NCBI RefSeq assembly: GCF_002979455.1
Contig: NZ_PCOU01000040.1
Coordinates: forward strand, 1 to 35,616
Source of the DNA: Chryseobacterium sp. MYb7
Lineage (GTDB): Bacteria > Bacteroidota > Bacteroidia > Flavobacteriales > Weeksellaceae
Direction: 5' to 3'
Length of the DNA stretch: 35,616 nucleotides
Within the stretch, counting starts at the first letter, position 1. The number at the start of each line of letters is the position of its first letter. This document shows, piece after piece, positions 31,921 to 35,616 of this stretch. The notes below the pieces were generated by a model, which saw only the letters and a list, made by a program, of their open reading frames with translations, searched no databases and was not told the origin of the DNA. Both the position numbers and the translations under genes were made by a program.

Positions 31921-32645
31921 TGATAGTTCTGGGAAGCACATCTGAAGTGGCACAGGCTTTTGTGGAAAAAGCACTTCAGGAAGGAGAAAAATTTGAAAAA
32001 ATTTACCTTTTTACCTCAAACAAAGAAACTACAGAACGATTTGCAAGGCATATTGATGTAAAGTTTCTGCAGCAGGCGGAAGTTATTGAACTGGATCTGA
32101 CCAAAGAAATTGATTACAATAGATTTGATAATATCAATTCAGATGTATTATTTTGCGCCGTAGGATATTTAGGAGAGGGAACTGAAGAAGGATTATATGA
32201 CAACAGGAATACAGAACGTATCATAGATATCAACTATTCAAAACTGGTTCCTGTGATGAACTATTTTGCTCAAAAATTTGAAAGCAGAAGATCAGGAACG
32301 ATTATTGGGCTTTCATCAGTAGCAGGAGATAGAGGAAGACAGAGTAACTTTATCTATGGAAGTGCAAAAGCAGCATTTACAGCCTATTTGAGTGGTCTGC
32401 GAAACTATCTTTTTGATAAAAAAGTACATGTTCTTACGATAAAACCTGGGTTTATGGCAACCAAAATGACAGAAGGTCTGCCTTTAAATCCGAAACTGAC
32501 AGCTACTCCGAAACAAGCAGCAGCCTGTATTTATAAAGCCTTTAAAAAGGAAAAAAATGTGGCATATGTTTTGCCGGTTTGGAGTATTATCATGATGATT
32601 ATCAGGAATATCCCTGAATTTATATTTAAAAAATTAAAGCTTTAA
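31920..32645 (+). CDS. DprE2-like short-chain dehydrogenase
   Basis: A 241-residue SDR oxidoreductase with a variant N-terminal nucleotide motif MIVLGSTSEVAQAF, GYLG where most SDRs have NAG, and a catalytic Ser in SSVAGDRGRQ. Tyr146 and Lys150 in YGSAK complete the catalytic set. In mycobacteria DprE2 reduces the 2-keto intermediate made by DprE1 to the arabino form. The start codon overlaps the TAA of the upstream gene by one base, which supports paired function. It may contact the membrane through the C-terminal IIRNIPEFIFKKLKL. Specificity is inferred from operon context. Confidence 0.85.
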   Translation: MIVLGSTSEVAQAFVEKALQEGEKFEKIYLFTSNKETTERFARHIDVKFLQQAEVIELDLTKEIDYNRFDNINSDVLFCAVGYLGEGTEEGLYDNRNTERIIDINYSKLVPVMNYFAQKFESRRSGTIIGLSSVAGDRGRQSNFIYGSAKAAFTAYLSGLRNYLFDKKVHVLTIKPGFMATKMTEGLPLNPKLTATPKQAAACIYKAFKKEKNVAYVLPVWSIIMMIIRNIPEFIFKKLKL

Positions 32646-32650
32646 GAAAA

Positions 32651-33238
32651 ATGAAAAAATTGTATTGTTTTGATTTTGACGGAACCCTGACGTATAAAGA
32701 TACCATGTTTATGTATCTCAAATTCTACGATTCTACAAAATACCGTATACAATTTTTAAGACACGTTCCTCTCTTTATTCTGCTAAAGCTGAAACTGGCT
32801 GAAACAGAAAAAGTGAAAAAAAGCTTTATTGGTTCTATTTTAAAAGGGCAGACTCAGGAAAAGATAGAACAGAAGTCCAAACTTTTTTTTGAACAGCATT
32901 ATCCTAAAATTGTGCGTGAAAATGCGCTTGACTTTATTAATAATATAGATCATAACAATACACAAAGTTTATTGGTTACCGCTTCATTGGATATCTGGGT
33001 AAAGCCATTCGCCCAGGCACTTAAAATGGAGCTTGTTTCTACGCGGGCAGAGTTTAAGAACGGTGTTTTTACAGGAAACTTTGTGGGAAAAAACTGCAAC
33101 GGAAAAGAAAAACTGGTAAGAATTAAAGAAGAAATCAACGATTCTAAGTACGATAAAATTATTGCATTTGGCGATACTTCCGGAGATCGGCCAATGTTGA
33201 AATGGGCAAATGAAGGACATTACCAATTTTTTCACTAA
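32651..33238 (+). CDS. HAD-IB phosphatase, probable polyprenyl-phosphoribose 5-phosphatase
   Basis: A 195-residue haloacid dehalogenase-family IB (SerB-like) phosphatase. Motif I FDFDGTLT carries Asp8 and Asp10. Motif II is VTASLDIW, a Lys lies in NGKEKLVRI, and motif III is AFGDTSGDRPML. A 4-helix cap lies between motifs I and II. It starts five bases after the DprE2-like gene, the last of the operon. A phosphatase is the step missing from the other three genes, so I infer that it removes the 5-phosphate of polyprenyl-phospho-5-phosphoribose. Other HAD-IB substrates remain possible. Confidence 0.8.
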   Translation: MKKLYCFDFDGTLTYKDTMFMYLKFYDSTKYRIQFLRHVPLFILLKLKLAETEKVKKSFIGSILKGQTQEKIEQKSKLFFEQHYPKIVRENALDFINNIDHNNTQSLLVTASLDIWVKPFAQALKMELVSTRAEFKNGVFTGNFVGKNCNGKEKLVRIKEEINDSKYDKIIAFGDTSGDRPMLKWANEGHYQFFH

Positions 33239-33243
33239 TTTTG
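33236..33243 (+). promoter_or_regulatory. -7 promoter box inside the stop codon of the HAD gene
   Basis: TAATTTTG begins with the TAA stop codon of the phosphatase and lies 20 bases before the next ATG at 33263. The PrcB-like lipoprotein gene therefore probably has its own start site and may separate from the operon upstream. Confidence 0.5.
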
Positions 33244-33262
33244 GGAGATAAAATTGTAAAAA

Positions 33263-33730
33263 ATGAAAAGCCTGTTAATTGCATGTGCGGCAATCTTCAT
33301 GAGCTGTGCAAGCACTTCCTCTCACAAGTCTTCTGCTGTGCAGGGAGATACTGAACTCCTTATTTCTGAATCTCAGGGAGGAACAGACGCATCCGGCTTT
33401 AAAATTATTAAAGACGAAACAGATTTTCATACTATTCTAAAAGGAAATATCAGTAGGGTAGAACTGGGAAAAGAATCTGGTACCAACTATCCGAAATTTC
33501 CGAAAAATAAAAAGGTTGTTTTATACAATTTAGGAACCTTCAGATCGGGAAGCCACAAAATTGATGAAATCAAAAATATATCTGTGAAAAATCAGATTCT
33601 GTATGTAGAAGTTCCTGCCGGAGAACCTTCCGGTGGAATGGAAATTCAGGTGATCTCCAGTCCCTGGATTATTTTCACTGTTCCCGCAGATTATCAGTTT
33701 ACCTCTGTAGAATTAAAATATTCAAAATAA
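33263..33730 (+). CDS. PrcB-like lipoprotein
   Basis: A 155-residue lipoprotein with lipobox FMSC and Cys15. After a Ser-rich linker, residues about 85-150 (VVLYNLGTFRSGSHKIDEI, then PAGEPSGGMEIQVISSPWIIFTVPA) resemble the PrcB C-terminal domain. That domain occurs in a treponemal protease-complex subunit and in many Bacteroidetes lipoproteins of unknown role. The cysteine desulfurase gene starts two bases after its stop, so the two may be cotranscribed. A link to protease control is not supported by other genes here. Confidence 0.65.
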   Translation: MKSLLIACAAIFMSCASTSSHKSSAVQGDTELLISESQGGTDASGFKIIKDETDFHTILKGNISRVELGKESGTNYPKFPKNKKVVLYNLGTFRSGSHKIDEIKNISVKNQILYVEVPAGEPSGGMEIQVISSPWIIFTVPADYQFTSVELKYSK

Positions 33731-33732
33731 TA

Positions 33733-34908
33733 ATGGATAAAGTATATTTAGATAATGCCGCAACCACTCCGCTTGCAGAAGAAGTTATAGATGCAATGGT
33801 GGGCACTATGAAGATGAATTTCGGAAACCCGTCTTCAACGCACAGCTTTGGTCAGGAAGCAAAAATCCTTATTGAAAATGTAAGAAGACAGGTTGCAGAC
33901 TATCTTCATGTAACTCCTGCTGAAATCATTTTCACTTCCTGCGGAACAGAATCCAACAACATGATCATCAAATCCTCGGTAGAACATCTTGGAGTAGAAA
34001 GAATCATCAGCTCTCCTCTGGAACACAAATGTGTTTCTGAAAGTATTCTGGATATGAAAAGCAGAAAAGGTGTAGAAGTAAACTACATCCGCCCGAATGA
34101 AAAAGGAGATATTGATCTTGTAAAATTAGAAGAGCGGTTAAAAGCTTCAGATAAAAAAACATTAGTAAGCTTAATGCATGCTAATAACGAAATCGGAAAT
34201 ATAATCGACCTTAAAAAAGTTGCCCAGCTATGCAAAGAGCATAATGCACTTTTCCATTCGGATACTGTACAAACCATGGCTCATATGAACCTTGATTTCT
34301 CCGATATCCCTGTAGATTTTGCTTCATGCAGTGCCCACAAGTTTCATGGGCCAAAAGGAGCAGGATTTGCATTTATCAGAAAGGCAACTGGCATGAAAGG
34401 AATTATAACAGGAGGACCTCAGGAAAGAAGTCTTAGAGCCGGTACAGAAAATGTTTGTGGTATCGTAGGATTGGGTAAAGCCCTAGAACTTTCTTTAAAT
34501 CATATGGATGAATATACCAACCATATGCAGGATATCAAAAATTACGCGATTGAAAGACTTTCTGCCGAAATTGAAGGAATTAAATTCAATGGAAGAAGTG
34601 CTGAAAAGGAAAACAGTCTTTATACAGTTTTAAGTGCATTATTACCTTATAAAAACCCATTGATCGGACTTCAGCTGGATATGAAAGGAATTGCAATCTC
34701 TCAGGGAAGTGCATGCTCATCAGGAGCTTCAAAGCCTTCAATGGTAATGATGATGGTACTTTCTGAGGACGAAATGGATCATTGTACCCCATTACGTATC
34801 TCTTTCAGCCATATGACGACTAAAGCAGAGATTGATACATTAGTAAGTGCCTTGAAGGAAATTTCAAGCGATTACACCATAGAAAAAACTAATGTTGAGC
34901 ATAGATAG
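33733..34908 (+). CDS. Cysteine desulfurase (NifS/IscS family)
   Basis: PLP enzyme (391 residues) that removes sulfur from cysteine as a persulfide for Fe-S clusters or tRNA thiolation. The N-terminal YLDNAATTPL and FGNPSSTHSFG blocks are typical. The PLP Lys is Lys203 in SCSAHKFHGPKG, and the persulfide Cys is Cys328 in GSACSSGAS, in a group I-type loop. No iscU or other Fe-S genes are adjacent, so whether it is the housekeeping enzyme is unclear. It follows the PrcB-like gene by two bases. Confidence 0.95.
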   Translation: MDKVYLDNAATTPLAEEVIDAMVGTMKMNFGNPSSTHSFGQEAKILIENVRRQVADYLHVTPAEIIFTSCGTESNNMIIKSSVEHLGVERIISSPLEHKCVSESILDMKSRKGVEVNYIRPNEKGDIDLVKLEERLKASDKKTLVSLMHANNEIGNIIDLKKVAQLCKEHNALFHSDTVQTMAHMNLDFSDIPVDFASCSAHKFHGPKGAGFAFIRKATGMKGIITGGPQERSLRAGTENVCGIVGLGKALELSLNHMDEYTNHMQDIKNYAIERLSAEIEGIKFNGRSAEKENSLYTVLSALLPYKNPLIGLQLDMKGIAISQGSACSSGASKPSMVMMMVLSEDEMDHCTPLRISFSHMTTKAEIDTLVSALKEISSDYTIEKTNVEHR

Positions 34909-34927
34909 TCTTATGCTTTAAAAAGTG

Positions 34928-34935
34928 TAATTTTG
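34928..34935 (+). promoter_or_regulatory. -7 promoter box of thioredoxin
   Basis: TAATTTTG matches TAnnTTTG and lies 57 bases before the ATG at 34992. No well-spaced -33 element is seen. Confidence 0.5.
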
Positions 34936-34991
34936 AACATCCAATAAAGGATTAAAAAGAAAATAATATTAATTAAAATAAAAGAAACAAA

Positions 34992-35309
34992 ATGGCTTTA
35001 GAAATTACAGACAGCTCATTTCAGGATACGGTTTTAAAATCAGACAAACCGGTATTAGTAGACTTCTGGGCAGTATGGTGCGGACCTTGCAGAACCTTAG
35101 GACCAATCATCGAAGAAGTAGCATCAGATTTTGAAGGTAAAGCAGTAGTTGGGAAAGTAGATGTAGATAACAACCAGGAAATCTCTATGCAGTATGGTAT
35201 CAGAAATATCCCTACAGTTCTTATTTTTAAGAATGGAGAAGTGGTAGACAAATTAGTAGGTGTAGCTCCAAAAGAGGTAATCGCTGAAAAATTAAGCGCT
35301 CACTTATAA
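34992..35309 (+). CDS. trxA: Thioredoxin
   Basis: A 105-residue soluble thioredoxin, a protein disulfide reductant of the cytoplasm. The active site FWAVWCGPC holds Cys30 and Cys33. The cis-Pro loop NIPTVLIF lies near 73-80, and the length is exactly that of bacterial Trx1. It has a separate promoter and terminator, so it is monocistronic. Confidence 0.96.
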   Translation: MALEITDSSFQDTVLKSDKPVLVDFWAVWCGPCRTLGPIIEEVASDFEGKAVVGKVDVDNNQEISMQYGIRNIPTVLIFKNGEVVDKLVGVAPKEVIAEKLSAHL

Positions 35310-35328
35310 AAAAACAACTTTGGTAATG

Positions 35329-35360
35329 AATGCCTTCCATGATTGGGAGGCATTTTTTTT
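35329..35360 (+). terminator. Terminator after thioredoxin
   Basis: AATGCCTTCC and GGGAGGCATT pair over ten positions (one G-T) around loop ATGATT, followed by eight T. Confidence 0.9.
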
Positions 35361-35368
35361 GAAAATAA

Positions 35369-35399
35369 TTTGCAGGTAACGAAAAAAGGTGTAATTTTG
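35369..35399 (+). promoter_or_regulatory. Promoter of the tRNA-Asp genes
   Basis: TTTG (35369-35372), a 19-base spacer and TAATTTTG (35392-35399) match the Bacteroidetes promoter pattern well. It lies 37 bases before the first tRNA. Confidence 0.75.
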
Positions 35400-35435
35400 C
35401 AACCACGAAAAAGAAACGAAGTTCTTTAATAATTT

Positions 35436-35509
35436 GATCCGGTAGTTCAGTTGGTTAGAATGCCGCCCTGTCACGGCGGAGGTCGCGGGTTCGAGTCCCG
35501 TCCGGATCG
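35436..35509 (+). tRNA. tRNA-Asp (anticodon GTC)
   Basis: 74 bases with a complete cloverleaf. The acceptor GATCCGG pairs with CCGGATC, and the anticodon stem CCGCC/GGCGG holds loop CTGTCAC (GTC, 35470-35472). The T arm is GCGGG-TTCGAGT-CCCGT and the discriminator is G. CCA is not encoded. Confidence 0.97.
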
Positions 35510-35541
35510 CAGAAGTTTTCTCAATTTCTTTTAAAAAAATT

Positions 35542-35615
35542 GATCCGGTAGTTCAGCTGGTTAGAATGCCGCCCTGTCACGGCGGAGGTCGCGGGTTCGA
35601 GTCCCGTCCGGATCG
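35542..35615 (+). tRNA. tRNA-Asp (anticodon GTC), second copy
   Basis: Same as the copy 106 bases upstream except for one D-loop base (C at 35557, T at 35451). CCA is not encoded. The window ends one base later, so further tRNA genes may follow. Confidence 0.97.
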
Positions 35616-35616
35616 C

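Noticed and set aside
1..35616. CRISPR arrays, insertion sequences, integrases, rRNA genes and riboswitches
   Set aside because: I looked for direct repeats with regular spacing, transposase motifs and conserved RNA cores on both strands and saw none.

Overview
The window looks like chromosomal DNA from a Flavobacteriia member, most likely Chryseobacterium or a close Weeksellaceae relative. The DNA is AT-rich and Shine-Dalgarno sequences are rare. More than ten -7 boxes of the Bacteroidetes form TAnnTTTG are visible. The gene content is typical of that group: a long signal peptidase I with an N-terminal membrane domain, parA-parB-DUF5683-dapB-lepB-lepB2-wbqC in a row, hpt-adk-obg, DUF6438 and GSCFA proteins, and two tRNA-Asp genes without an encoded CCA.

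Layout. 1-7.3 kb (+ strand): a DbpA/DeaD-type RNA helicase, a DUF47/PhoU-like and PiT phosphate transport pair, a polyprenyl diphosphate synthase, a GSCFA protein, a DUF4269 gene broken by one amber codon, and a TatD nuclease. 7.3-12.0 kb (- strand): an RhlE-type helicase (TTG start), a DUF6438 lipoprotein and the hpt-adk-obg group, separated by repeat-rich spacers. 12.0-17.1 kb: a plus-strand ABC-F ATPase, then minus-strand HEAT-like and lysophospholipase-like genes. Next comes a small AT-rich accessory patch holding an Imm35/YrhB-like protein, a 40-residue ORF coupled to it, and a frameshifted membrane/coiled-coil gene. 17.2-35.3 kb (all + strand): purA, a small membrane protein, tonB, parA, parB, DUF5683, dapB, lepB, a second lepB-like gene, wbqC, a subtilase, two lipoproteins, a four-gene polyprenyl-phosphate-pentose operon, a PrcB-like lipoprotein, a cysteine desulfurase and thioredoxin. 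The window ends in tandem tRNA-Asp genes.

The most interesting points are these. (i) The second signal peptidase-like gene, overlapping lepB by one base, has lost both catalytic residues (Ser to Gly, Lys to Gln) but keeps the box E fold motif. It is probably a pseudoenzyme partner of LepB. (ii) Genes for a UbiA phosphoribosyltransferase, a DprE1-like oxidase, a DprE2-like reductase and a HAD phosphatase form a tight operon. Together they could make a polyprenyl-phospho-D-arabinofuranose donor, as in mycobacteria, in a Gram-negative bacterium. The DprE1-like enzyme has Ala where the mycobacterial drug-target Cys lies. (iii) A pair of inverted perfect DnaA-box sequences lies just upstream of parA, within a terminator-like hairpin. 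(iv) Several families of imperfect palindromic intergenic repeats sit between genes. (v) Three genes or ORFs in the accessory patch and DUF4269 locus are broken or hidden. No CRISPR array, insertion sequence or rRNA gene was seen.
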